Of a DNA stretch of 64,000 nt, positions 48,525-58,786 are shown one piece after another (position 1 is the stretch's first letter; each line of letters opens with the position of its first letter). The position numbers and the translations under genes are program-made. The DNA lies in the NCBI GenBank assembly GCA_015501605.1, contig JADNRZ010000026.1:62001-126000 (forward strand), given 5' to 3'. Origin of the DNA: Panaeolus papilionaceus. Taxonomy: Eukaryota; Basidiomycota; Agaricomycetes; Agaricales. The notes beneath the pieces were generated by a model. That model was given only the letters and a program-made list of their open reading frames with translations, made no database searches and had not been told where the DNA came from.

Positions 48525-50360
48525 TCGAGTTTTCTGTATGACCGAGTTCCTCCATAATATCCTGCTTGCTGGTTAAGGTATACCATTTTGAGTGGTAGTT
48601 AGCTATCGGTTCGCGAATTTTTGACGTGTGCCATCCGAGTCTGATTGTTGACTCGACTGATTTCCATGCGTCGTAGTATTTTTCGTTATCGGGCTGGTTC
48701 TTGAAAAATCCAAAATGGTCGGCCCACATGTGGGACCATGAACCTGAGTCGCCATTTTCATCCCTTGATTTTTGGAAAGTCAAGAGGTTCTCAGATGCCT
48801 CCATCCATTGGCCGAATGTGAGACAACCCGGTTTGGTTCCCAAGTCCTTGTGTATGCGTTTGATGTCGAGTATCATAGTGCCCTTTGTTAGAAGTGAATA
48901 AAATGTGGAGGGGGAGAAAACCAAGAAAAACGAGGGAGAACACAGATAGAGACACAGACACAGACACCTAGTGGCCACAACAGAAGTACGGAGTACAACG
49001 GCAAGTTGGATTATTAACTAAACTACCGAATATGTACATCAACGTAGCACGTGAGCCACCAGCTGCTCACATGACCTATTCTAACACTCCCACCGGTGAA
49101 CGTGCTACGACCAACAGCAGTATGGAAAGAAAATAACAAATGTCTGCACACTATGTAGAGCTCCCACCCAATCAAACAGCTCCCACCAAGTCCAAAGAGT
49201 CCATCTAGATAAGAAGTGATCCAACTCCTGTATCGTCATATGCTGAAAGGGCACAATAAGAAATATTGGCTTTGTCTTCTGGGGGTTGAGATGATGAGAG
49301 TGAGGGGCAAATCGTCTTCATCTTTTTGATCCATGTGAACCAGTTGGTGTCATCTAGTTTGGGAGTAGTGAGATCATGATGGGAATAGCCGAGGAAATCA
49401 TAGTTGTAGAAAGAGTAGAGTGGTAGTGTGATGAGCTGGCAGATGTTTGACAAGCACAGCTTGTGTTTGATGATTGAATAATGATTAATGAAGGTAGAGG
49501 ACGGGGCCCATAACCTGTTAGAAGTGAATAAAATGTGGAGGGGGAGAAAACCAAGAAAAACGAGGGAGAACACAGATAGAGACACAGACACAGACACCTA
49601 GTGGCCACAACAGAAGTACGGAGTACAACGGCAAGTTGGATTATTAACTAAACTACCGAATATGTACATCAACGTAGCACGTGAGCCACCAGCTGCTCAC
49701 ATGACCTATTCTAACACCCTTTGACTCTCCCGGGAGTGCGTTGCCTTTGACACATGCCATGCTGGACCCTTCTCCCGCGCATATACGTGCCAGGTTGTTA
49801 CGCGTGAAGAACTCGATAGGGAGAGGACGCCGTATTTCTGTGTGATACATGACCTCCGGGAAAGTGACAGGTGCAGGTTTGTTCGGGTTCCTGAATTCGT
49901 ATTCATCTCCGTTAACGCAGTTCCGTTTATGGGCCCTGTCTTTGGCTGCTTCCGCGTCGAGCTCCGCCTTGCGCTTACTGGATTTAGCATCAGCGGCCGC
50001 TTCGCGATCCTTAAACTCCTGAACGCGTTGCACTGTTTCCATTGTGAGTTCGCTCAGCAGTGTGCTAAACATAACGGGACGCGAGATTTCCCCGATCTCA
50101 GAGTCCGTGATCGTGATGTATGACGCGACTGGCGAGATCGGCGCTGTGTTAGCCGCTGGATCTGTCTCCTTGTCGAGCTGGTACTGCAGTCTAGCCGTGT
50201 TTTTTGTCTCGATGACTTTGTTCTTCTGCAGACGAAGAATAAGCGGGAGACTCCTCAGTAACTCAGCCATTTTGTCAGAAGTGTGAGTTTTCTTAGTTCT
50301 TGGTGCTGGTGACCCTGGTGGGGTTGTGCCCGATGGGTTTGTAGGAGCATTAGTAACCAT
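48115..50360 (-). pseudogene. DIRS gag-like protein, split by a mini LTR element
   Basis: Nucleic-acid-binding structural protein. The first part, 50360-49722, begins MVTNAPTNPSGTTPPGSPA and contains a charged coiled coil (KDREAAADAKSSKRKAELDA). The 831-bp insertion and one CCCTT copy interrupt it. The second part, 48885-48115, has ILDIKRIHKDLGTKPGCLT, a Gly/Lys linker, a CLLCADSSH finger and a zinc knuckle CSYCGDRKHHALSGQC at the C-terminus. The two parts are in frame when the insertion is ignored. Confidence 0.78.
48886..49716 (-). mobile_element. Mini LTR retrotransposon, 831 bp, LTRs 201 bp each
   Basis: Two near-identical 201-bp LTRs (48886-49086 and 49516-49716), each TGTTAG...TCTAACA on the plus strand, enclose 429 bp. 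A 5-bp duplication CCCTT flanks it (48881-48885, 49717-49721). Orientation is minus: a purine tract GGTGGGAG precedes the left LTR and the internal start GGTTATGGGCCC follows the right LTR. The interior keeps a Copia-type gag fragment (KLDDTNWFTWIKKMK) but no protease, RT or integrase, so it depends on a helper. Confidence 0.92.
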
Positions 50361-50562
50361 TAGAAGAAAAAAGAAAATTTTATCTCGCTGAGAGAGGTTT
50401 TTTCCCGGAGAGAGAGATTTTCGGTGACCGAAAAACTCGAAGAGAAGGATAAGATAAAATCGCGCTCAGCTGACTAGCGTCGCTATCGCGCGTCTCTCAT
50501 ATTTGGCTAGATCTGTATCTACAAATATGTACACACTTACGCTTACATTCATCTTATCCTCT

Positions 50563-50587
50563 GATGAGGCCTCTTCGTGGCCTCATC
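50563..50587. repeat. Terminal hairpin of the DIRS element
   Basis: GATGAGGCC and GGCCTCATC pair perfectly over 9 bp around a TCTTCGT loop, directly outside the CATCTTATCC inverted terminal repeat and next to the HAM1-like copy 3 junction. Confidence 0.6.
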
Positions 50588-50678
50588 TCGGATGATGATG
50601 AACTAAGACACGTGGACCATGTTAAACTCACACGGTGTGACGTCACCTATGCTCGCCGTCGCTCCCTCTTCCCCTTAG

Positions 50679-52730
50679 GTGGTCCTTGAATGCCAAAAAC
50701 ACGACAATTATCAACAATCCATCACCTGGTTACTCGATGCATTTGAAGAGTATCTCATGCACGGACGTGACGTGGCCCAGAAGGGACCTGATCTTGCCCA
50801 GCAACATGTAAAGGTGCGATCTACCTTGACATTTTCACGTCCTGGATCTCGGTTAATGCTGTTATTTCTTGCGATGTTATTTTTTTTGCGAACATTTAGC
50901 AATCCCAACTTGACCTCTGCATCGCCGAGTTGAGGACCCTCCTTGAGAGGTTTGCAAACGGCCAGTCTATGGATATTATCTTCAGCGCCATCGGTGCTCT
51001 CGCTGATGATACTAAACGCGACGAGGCTCTGAAGGAGTGGTTCAAGGCTATTAACTTATACATCCGCAAGGTGCGTTATTGGTCGTCGTCTCAAATGGCG
51101 AGTAATAATACTAACGTATATGACGACAGGTTCTCCTTGAACCAGGATATCCTTGAACCTGACTGCGACAACCATGGTAATAGACTCAGGGAGCTTGGCC
51201 GCGAGTTTTACGACGTCAAGTATCGCAACCATTTCGATAATCTGTTTGAGAGTGTGGGTACTTGGTTCAAGGCGATGGGAGATGATCCTGTATGTTTCTC
51301 TTCCTCTTTACATCCTCTCAACGCGAAAAACTGACGCAAATGCGCGTAGATCAACAAGCAATTCGGTGAAGATTGGGCGAGACTCACTAAGGATCTTCTC
51401 TTTGACCAAGAGGGATCGCTCAAGTTCAAGCCTGAGCTGTGGAACGATATCAGGAAGGTTATCCTCCCCACTCTCATCGAACAGGTACATCACTTTGTAC
51501 CCCGTCATGCTCTCTCTGCATCAAGATCTAAACATGGTTTGACAGGTCGGATACATCCCCATTCCTCGCGTCGAGTACACCGACGACTCTTTGGATCTCG
51601 TCGTCGAGAACCTCGTCCTCCAAGGCCGCAACCTCTTCCCCAACATCGTGTCATTTGAGGCGAACAACTTCGTCAAGTTCTCCCCTTACAATGCCATTAC
51701 AGGTATATTTCCTTGCTATTTAATTTCTACTACTGTTCATCTTCTGACGTTAATTACCTACAGACGATCACAAGCATAGCATGATGCTCAGGTTGGAGCA
51801 TATGCAAGCTGATATGCGCGACGTCGCCTTCTATTACCACAAGAAGACGGGTCTGCCTAAGATGAAGGACAGCGGTATTGCGGATGTCATCGTCGGTGGA
51901 AGTGGGATCAGCGTATGTGTCCTATTTTCCTTTCATCTTGCATATTTTCCTAACGTCTACCTTTCTTTACCTTTTTATAGGCCACCGTTAAGCTCGCCTC
52001 CGTCAAACACGACAAGTCCTCCGTATTCCGCGTCCAGACTGTGGATGTCAAAGTCGACTCGCTCAAGTTCTCCATCCGCGACTCCAAGCACGATTTCTTG
52101 TACAAGACCCTCAAGCCGCTCGCTACTGGCCTCGTTAAGAAGCAGATCCAGAAGGCCGTCCAGGATGCTTTGAGGACGGGTCTGGAGTACATTGATGGAC
52201 AGCTTGTTGGTGTCCGCGACAGGATGGCTGAGGCGAAGAAGAATGATGGGGATAATAGGGTTAATGCTTTGAAGGAGGTATGTTACCTTTCTTTTTTATT
52301 TAGGGTCTTTGGGAGGTTGTTTATTCTGCGGGATGCTGATGCTATGACGTGATATAGATCTTCCATCAGAAGAAGGATGAAGCTGCATCACTCAAGACGA
52401 ACGAGTCGCGCTCTCAATTCAAGATTGTAAACGACAAGAGAGATTCTATTCTGCGTAGTCATGGACATCCCGCTGGATTGGTGAATAGGACTGAGGAGAA
52501 GAAGGAGGCGGCGGTGAAGGGTGACGAGTGGAGGAGTGAAGCGTGAGTGATCTATTTTGATCTTTTGAGGTTTGTTGAAACCCTTGCTGATGATGATGTG
52601 GCTTTGTAGATTCAATATCGTTGGTGATCATAAGCATGGTCATGCCTCCAAGACTGCTCAACCTGCGACGACGGCGGGGGGTATGACGGGTGCTCAGCCT
52701 AATGTGACGAAGGCGACGGCTTACAATTAA
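50679..52730 (+). pseudogene. HAM1-like gene, copy 3, 5' truncated and frameshifted
   Basis: Same 5' truncation point as copy 2 (acceptor CCCTTAG then VLECQKHDNYQQS). Eight further exons follow to the stop at 52730. In the third remaining exon, near 51143, two bases are missing relative to copies 1 and 2 (GGATATCC versus GGATATATCC), which shifts the frame after VLLEPGY. The other exons are preserved. The start codon and 389 residues are absent. The 5' part is nearest copy 2 and the 3' introns are nearest copy 1, so it is a mosaic. Confidence 0.82.
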
Positions 52731-53242
52731 AGTGTGCTGAATCTTTGACGATCATGACGAGACGTTTTTTTGATACGTTTTGGATTTGTAATATACATAT
52801 GCCCCTATTCCCTTCCTTCATCTATGATCCGTTCTTTCTTTGACCCGCGTTTTACGTTTAATGATCTTACGATTCCCTCCCCTTTTAGTTTCAAGTTTAA
52901 TGAAGTGGACTTGTACAATAAAATAAAATGGCTGCGTTTGTACTGCTGTATACAATTCTGTTTGGTGGATGTTTTTTTGTACGATGAATAACTTGAATTC
53001 TGGTGCTTTCTGGTATGACTTGTGCGAAGGAGTGATTTGATTCATCGCGTGCGCAAAGTATTTTTCGGGAACACCTTTCTGGTTTTCACCCAGCCCTTTC
53101 GTAGATGGGTATGACTTGAACTGCTATGGGGGCTGAAGCTCCCGCATGACATGCATGAAGGTATGTCATTTCAACGTTTCCTCTTGAATTAACCTTCCAA
53201 TTTGGACTGCATGCAGTAGTGGTTATATAGCTCCCTGCCACG

Positions 53243-53549
53243 ATGCTACAACGTCCTACCCCCAGTCATATCATGGATCCGTACACCAGGTTGGACCGCT
53301 ACGCTCAAAAGTCTAAACAAGACATACACATAGCTACTGAAAAAACGTCCGGTCCTGCGCATGACCCAATTTGGGTTGCTACTTTGAATAGTGCGTATAT
53401 CGCTCGCTAATCTATCTCATGGGTCGTTGTCTCCAGGGTTGACATACCATGTATGACTTTCAGTTGCTGGTATCGCCTACGAAGGCGTCGGATCAACCAA
53501 GATGGAAGCCAAGAACGATGCGGCGCGTTTGGCGCTGCAGGATCTGTAA
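53243..53549 (+). CDS. Stand-alone dsRNA-binding-motif protein, copy 3
   Basis: Exons 53243-53391 and 53464-53549, about 77 aa, a little shorter because the stop follows ALQDL directly. It has DPYTRLDRYAQKSKQDIHIA and IAGIAYEGVGSTKMEAKNDAARLALQDL-type C-terminus with the GxGSTKxEAKNxAA signature, the best dsRBM match of the three. The splice sites are conserved. It is followed by a complete MFS gene on the opposite strand, showing the ancestral module order. Confidence 0.72.
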
Positions 53550-53962
53550 TGTCTGAATGGTGTCGAATTGCGGAGTGCATGGTATGAAATTCTATTGTTT
53601 TATGGAAATATTCCACGACATTCTAATTCTTTTGTGAACTATGATGCAGCACTCCATAAGAGGGTTTTTATTCCAATACCTGGACGTTAGAAATGAGAAT
53701 CCTGGCAGCGTTATTCTGAGCATAGAGAGTCACGATCTTGATTCGCCACAGGCTGCAGGTTCAAGACTTGCAACTTAAAGCGTCGTCATCAGAGAAAAGG
53801 ATCACATTCGCGGTCTTAGACTAGTACAGCAGTAACAGCATTACAATAATTACCAAAGGTATTCCCTTACACATGTTCCAAGAAAACATTGACATCGCGT
53901 TAGGGTCAAAGAGTCGACTCAGCGTGGGTTTTACGTCCAACATCGTCTAATTTTTAGTTCAT

Positions 53963-55968
53963 CTAGGGCTTGCTGGGAAGGAGTGAAGCAAGAACGAGGG
54001 CGGCTGTAGTAACGCCCAAGAGGGAGAAATACACCAAGTATCCTCCGAGGTATTTGTGCTCGATCGATAGAGAGAAGAGCGAGTTTGCCAATGCCGGTCC
54101 GACACCACGCATAACGCTGACTGTCACCTGCAGAAATGAAGTTGAAGAACGAATGGCATTAGAGCAGAAGAGACTGAACAATTGCCTACCTGACTGAGCC
54201 CAGTCGTTGCTCCTATCGATGCGCGATTCGGGGATGCAGCAGCGACGAAAATGAATATCGCACCTGTGAAACGAGATGCCATCAGTATCCTCATTGATCA
54301 GCAGCATGTGGGACACAATAATTGGAATACCACATACAAAACGACATATTCAAAAATACCGAAAGAACGGTTTGAGTCCCAATGGCTACCCACACCATCC
54401 CACTAACGCCACCCACAACCGCCATTCGATTCATAAGCGGGTAAAGCACAAACATTGGAACAGCAGAGCCAACGCCGAACATGAAAACCTTCTTAGAGCC
54501 CCAACGATCATGGATCTTCCCAAAACAGAATGCCTGGAACAAGCCACTCAAGATGCCATATGCACCGAGGATTTTCCCAATTGTAGGCAGCGGCAAGCCG
54601 AGCCCGCCGAGATGGATGGGGGTGGACAAGAATAGAGGTTGGACGGCACGAAAAGAGATTTCCACGAGGGACATAGAAGCGTAGTTGGCAGCTGCGAGGA
54701 TCACCCGCCGTGTCAGAAGCGCGCGAAGTGGGAGAGGCTTTTCTGCCTTTTGCAGTGTTTCAACTGGGTTTGGCTCGTCGTCGTCGCTAGCACATGTAAT
54801 AGATGGGGTTGGAGGCTGGACGAGTATGTCGTTGTTGTCATCCATCTTTTTGGGTTTGAGAAATTCTCTGAGGGAGATGGGGTTCTTGACAGTCTCTTTT
54901 AGGAAGAGGAAGGTTACGATCCAGGCTATCACCGAAAAGACAGCAGGGATAACGCAAGGTAAGAAGTATGGGTGCTTTTTGTGAAACTCGCTGTTTCCAA
55001 ACAGACTGGGAAATCGCTCGGCGGGCTGAGCCAACGAACCGCCAATCATGGGGCCAATCTGGAGAGAAGCGTAAATGAATGCGGATCAAAGTTAAATGAG
55101 CGGATTAACCTACCGCAGCACCCGTCGACCAAGCAAGAGGCTGATAGGCGAATGCCTGTGGTATTCAAGTTGATTGATAGACGAGACTGAGAAGTGCCAA
55201 AACTCTCACCCTGGAGATGTTTGTGGCGTCTGTTATTTCGGCCACAATGCTAATACCATACCCAAGGGAAAGCAATGTCAGCAAGGACTCGAGGGGATGG
55301 CAGTGATTATTCGGAAGCACCTCTTGATGACACTGATATTGCCATCTGTAGGTGAATTCAGCTAAGGCGTATGAGGTGGTCGGGCAAAAGGAACGTACTT
55401 AGTGCCCCACTCATGGCACGGCTGGGGGAGATAGGAGAGAGGGTTTAGTCGGATTTCCGATATGTATAGTCTCAATGGAATCTCACCTCAAGGCCGCCCC
55501 CCAATACGTTGTGGACAACCCGAAGCAGGACATGGATATTGACAATCCGAAAAGCCCAGTTAGGATGATGGGTTTTCTGCCGAGACGATCTGAGAAGCGA
55601 CTCCAGTGCAGGACGGTGAATGCCTCCGCGATGAAGAACAGGGATTGCTGAGCAGATCGTTGAAAACTTGGGTTGCGTTCAGGCGACAAGTTATGCGTAC
55701 CATAATCCCAACATAATACCCCACTTTACTCTCGTCTCCGTGAGTGACACCTGAATCTCTGACAAGCTGCAAACGAAAATGAAAGAACGATACGACGTGA
55801 TGATGACTGTTCGCGTACCTGAGGTGCAAAAGGGTAGATGACTTGTGATGTCAAGGGTTCTGCTAGCTGCACGAGCAGCAGTATAGAGTACTGTGCCCAA
55901 GGCAGAGGCGTTACTTTTGGCTTTGCATTTTCTCTGAGCAAAGGTGTTTCTTCGTCTACAGTCGTCAT
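53963..55968 (-). CDS. Major facilitator superfamily transporter, copy B
   Basis: Paralog of 8757-10739 in the opposite orientation, same intron positions. It starts MTTVDEETPLLRENAKPKV; motif A is RFSDRLGRKP; the central loop is DDNNDILVQPPTPSITC; the C-terminus is LVLASLLPSKP. Exon joins remain in frame where I checked (for example LVRDSGVTHGDESKVGYYV and SIVAEITDATNISR). Differences are mainly conservative. Its promoter carries a 569-bp inverted-repeat element at 56123-56691 that copy A lacks, so expression may differ. Substrate unknown. Confidence 0.88.
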
Positions 55969-56122
55969 GAATCGAGTTGATTGTTATCTGCTTAACGAGT
56001 TCCTGACGCAGAGACCAGGGTACCTCAACAGAAAGTGTTGGAGGTTGAGAGGAAGGCAAGAAAGGAGTGGTGAAGAGCGAAGAAGAATGAGGTTGGGGTT
56101 AATATGGGTGCGAGAACAAGAA

Positions 56123-56691
56123 CATCAGCGAATCAGGGAGGTCTGGCCTGTGAGGGTTGTGCAGGTTCGTGCAATGCTGCTGGACCACACACACATACAC
56201 AAAACGTTATGAATGAGACGGGTTCCCTATCTACTTTATACCCAAATAGTTGGATGTCCGAGTCTGCACTTTTAGAGGTTGCAGTTGTAAATACCCTAGT
56301 CAATGTATGTTCCTAGCTAGGGAATAATTTATATGGATTGCAGCAAGCTCAAGGAAGAGTCACGATACATAGATAATGTATTCATTAAATTTTGAGATGG
56401 CATGAACATCACCGTACATCATAATGCAGATACAAGACCGCTATGATGCTGTTATGGCCATCGTAATATGAGAGTAATTCTCATATCAGCCTGAGACCCA
56501 GTTGCAAAGTTCGTCTAATTATTGCGAGAACATTCCCAGCTAAAAAGAGTTATCATATTGAGAGCGTGAGGGAAAGATGAAGCTCAGAATGATGTCGCAA
56601 GGGGTTGAGAGCGAATGCAATCAGGTCACAATCCTCACATTAAGTCGTGAGTCTTGCAAGCGAATACCAGATTTTCCCTAAGTCGCTGATG
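56123..56691. mobile_element. Inverted-repeat element, 569 bp, in the promoter of MFS copy B
   Basis: Ends CATCAGCGA and TCGCTGATG, with a 2-bp AA duplication (56121-56122, 56692-56693). The orthologous position in MFS copy A (about 8593-8612) is uninterrupted. The termini match those of the 42838-44373 element (CATCAGC...GCTGATG) and both have 2-bp duplications, so they form one family. No coding capacity. Confidence 0.82.
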
Positions 56692-56693
56692 AA

Positions 56694-57336
56694 ACAATTG
56701 GGAGAAATCGCGCTTCTAGTCCAGCAGGCCATCCGGGATCAGGTGTGGCTCATCCATTTTTTAGTCGCCTGCTTGCCATTTTTTGTCCTTTTACTCAGAT
56801 TGTGACTAAGGGTAATCGAGCCAACCAGAAGACAAGTTCGCGGACAGGACACTACCCAATTCATCGATTGCTCCGATGTTGTACCTGTTCCTCATTTTTT
56901 TGCTAACCCAATGACCCAGTTCTCTCCATCATTCGGACCCGCTGAACTTGAGCTCAACTGCCCATCGTTGACCTTCCCTAGCCTCGCTACTGTTGCTGGT
57001 CCCGTTCCCACTGTTGCCCCTGTCCCGGCTCCTAAACGGATAGTCGAGCTCCGAACTCAATAGGCGTGTTTTAGGTTTTCAATTCAATATATGACTTGTT
57101 TGCTTTCATAGCCTTCGAAGTGCTATGAGTCATGTCTCCGTTAGACTTTTGAGTAGGATTGTTCTGCTTCGCGCCACCGATTTAAGGAATTCTGTAGCAA
57201 TCGAGTCTTGATGAAAATTCGGAATTGACTTGTTTGTTTGGGCAACCGAGCGGAATTGAATATAAATAAGTCGTGCATTGAAGTAGATACAAACAAGTAA
57301 AGAGGTGATTCGGAGGTAGTGGATGTAGAGCGTAGA
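56694..57336. other. Intergenic with a possible 50-codon gene at 56911-57063 (+)
   Basis: 56694-56830 is the outer end of the duplicated MFS 5' flank. A small plus-strand frame (56911-57063) reads MTQFSPSFGPAELELNCPS and continues Pro/Val/Ala-rich (VAGPVPTVAPVPAPKR). Its third positions are GC-rich, unlike the AT-rich surroundings, hinting at real coding, but no family, signal peptide or CaaX end is seen. Confidence 0.3.
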
Positions 57337-58786
57337 CTAGATGTGGGGGAAAAAGATACCTAACCAGTTAATATCGTCATTCGCGTCGCAAGGCAACCTT
57401 CGAAGTGCGATCAAGGGTAGTAGCAAGATGGTAATACGGGCAAACATGTACACCCATGGAACCAAAAGCAGTCCGAAAAATGCAGGGATGGCCAGCAGGT
57501 TTACGATGCCGTTCGGTAGTCGTGCAAAAAGTGCTTTGCCTCTGGGGATGCGCATAATCATGAGCAGAATAGCAGGAGCAACCAAAGCAAGTGAGCTTGC
57601 TCTCCATAGCCACATTTCAGGAATAGAAGGAAACGTAAATGGCCATGCAATGAGGTGGATACCGCCAAATATGATGGCGACACATATGGCGAAGGGATAA
57701 TTGACATTGGAGGCATCTTTTTGCTTGAAAACACCAAGAAGAAGATATTCGAACCGTCCAATCCTACTCTGTATTGGATTTTGTGTAACATGAGAATCGA
57801 GAAGTAGTGGCCCGGGTGGAGTGCCGCTGTAGTCTGTGTACTTCTGTCCAAACGGCGCAAATACCCTCTGAAAAAGATTGTATGGCAAGAAAAGGAAATC
57901 CAGGGGCCCCTGCTTTACTTGTACAAGTACCGAACGCCAGTCTTCCCATTTTCTTTTGAGATAGGCCGAAAGTTTTTCCTCCCGTTGCGGGGGTCCTAGC
58001 GTGGTGGGAAGGGGAACAGGACGTTCACTGGGCGCAGGAGGCACTACAGGATCATTGATCCCGCGAAGGTGGATTTGTGATCGGACGTCGAAGGGCTTAT
58101 TCCACCACAGCATGTAAACGATGATGTTGAGAACAGCATATGCGAATGTCGCTATCTCCAGCTCTGTGACATGGAGGTGGACAATAAGACGGGTGATGAA
58201 CTGAATACAGAACCACAGCGTTTGGACGACAGCAATTGTTTTGGTGACTAGGTCGGCTTTACTGCGATCTTTGATTTGCGGCTCGCTGACTATATCGGGA
58301 GTTGGCCATTCTATGAGACCTGCCTCATAGCGACTGACTAGGGTCCTGTAATCGAGTGTCTTTCTTTCTCCTTCCTCATTATCGTAATAGCAAAATCCAC
58401 CCATGATAACGAAGAAACTATGCGCCTGTGTCCATCCCTGTTCTGTCGGTGAGTCGTAAACAAAACGGATGTTAAGCTTCACAGGTTTTGTCGAAAAACT
58501 ACAACTTTCAACACTCACTTCGATGTATAATTCGCAAGCTGATAGCCAGAATACGCTGCTCCAAGGCCCACAACACAACGAGCTCAGGGACAAGACCCAT
58601 TGCAATCAACAATCCGATCCTTCGCATCGTGACCACCCAATCGGATTCGTTCGCAGAGATATTGGGGTGAATAGCAACATAGGTGCACGCAAAGAGGGTA
58701 GTAGCGCAGCTCCAAACGATTTTAAAAAGGGAGCGACGAAGGGATGTGCCTATATCCGCACCGTTGACAGGAAGACATCTATCCAT
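57337..58786 (-). CDS. Polytopic membrane protein of unknown function, paralog 1 (457 aa)
   Basis: Exons 58786-58519 and 58442-57337 (1374 nt). It starts MDRCLPVNGADIGTSLRRSL. Hydrophobic segments: FKIVWSCATTLFACTYVAI, IGLLIAMGLVPELVVLWAL, TLWFCIQFITRLIVHL, ATFAYAVLNIIVYMLW, PFAICVAIIFGGIHLIAWPF, LALVAPAILLMIM and two near the C-terminus. Conserved landmarks are HSFFVIMGGFCYYDNEEG, EPQIKDRSKAD, WNKPFDV and the end LPCDANDDINWLGIFFPH. I know this as an uncharacterised fungal membrane-protein family. Its divergent neighbour at 59711 is a close paralog with the same intron position. Confidence 0.85.

Larger units (their letters stand above)
41916..50590 (-). mobile_element. DIRS-like tyrosine-recombinase retroelement, about 8.7 kb, with nested insertions
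   Basis: On the minus strand the order is gag (50360-48115), RT and RNase H (48524-45896) and tyrosine recombinase (45906-42645), the diagnostic DIRS order; there is no integrase. Insertion limits are set by comparison with the uninterrupted NACHT/HAM1 junction at 33777. Near the edges GGATAAGATG (41916-41925) and CATCTTATCC (50550-50559) form short inverted terminal repeats, followed by a 9-bp hairpin. Flanks of 42-42.6 kb and 50.36-50.6 kb are untranslated. Two younger elements interrupt it, so it is inactive. Confidence 0.82.

Noticed and set aside
48881..49721. The direct repeats in gag taken as part of DIRS split direct repeats
   Set aside because: They have TG...CA ends, a 5-bp duplication and a Copia gag fragment between them, and removing them rejoins the gag frame, so they are a separate LTR element.
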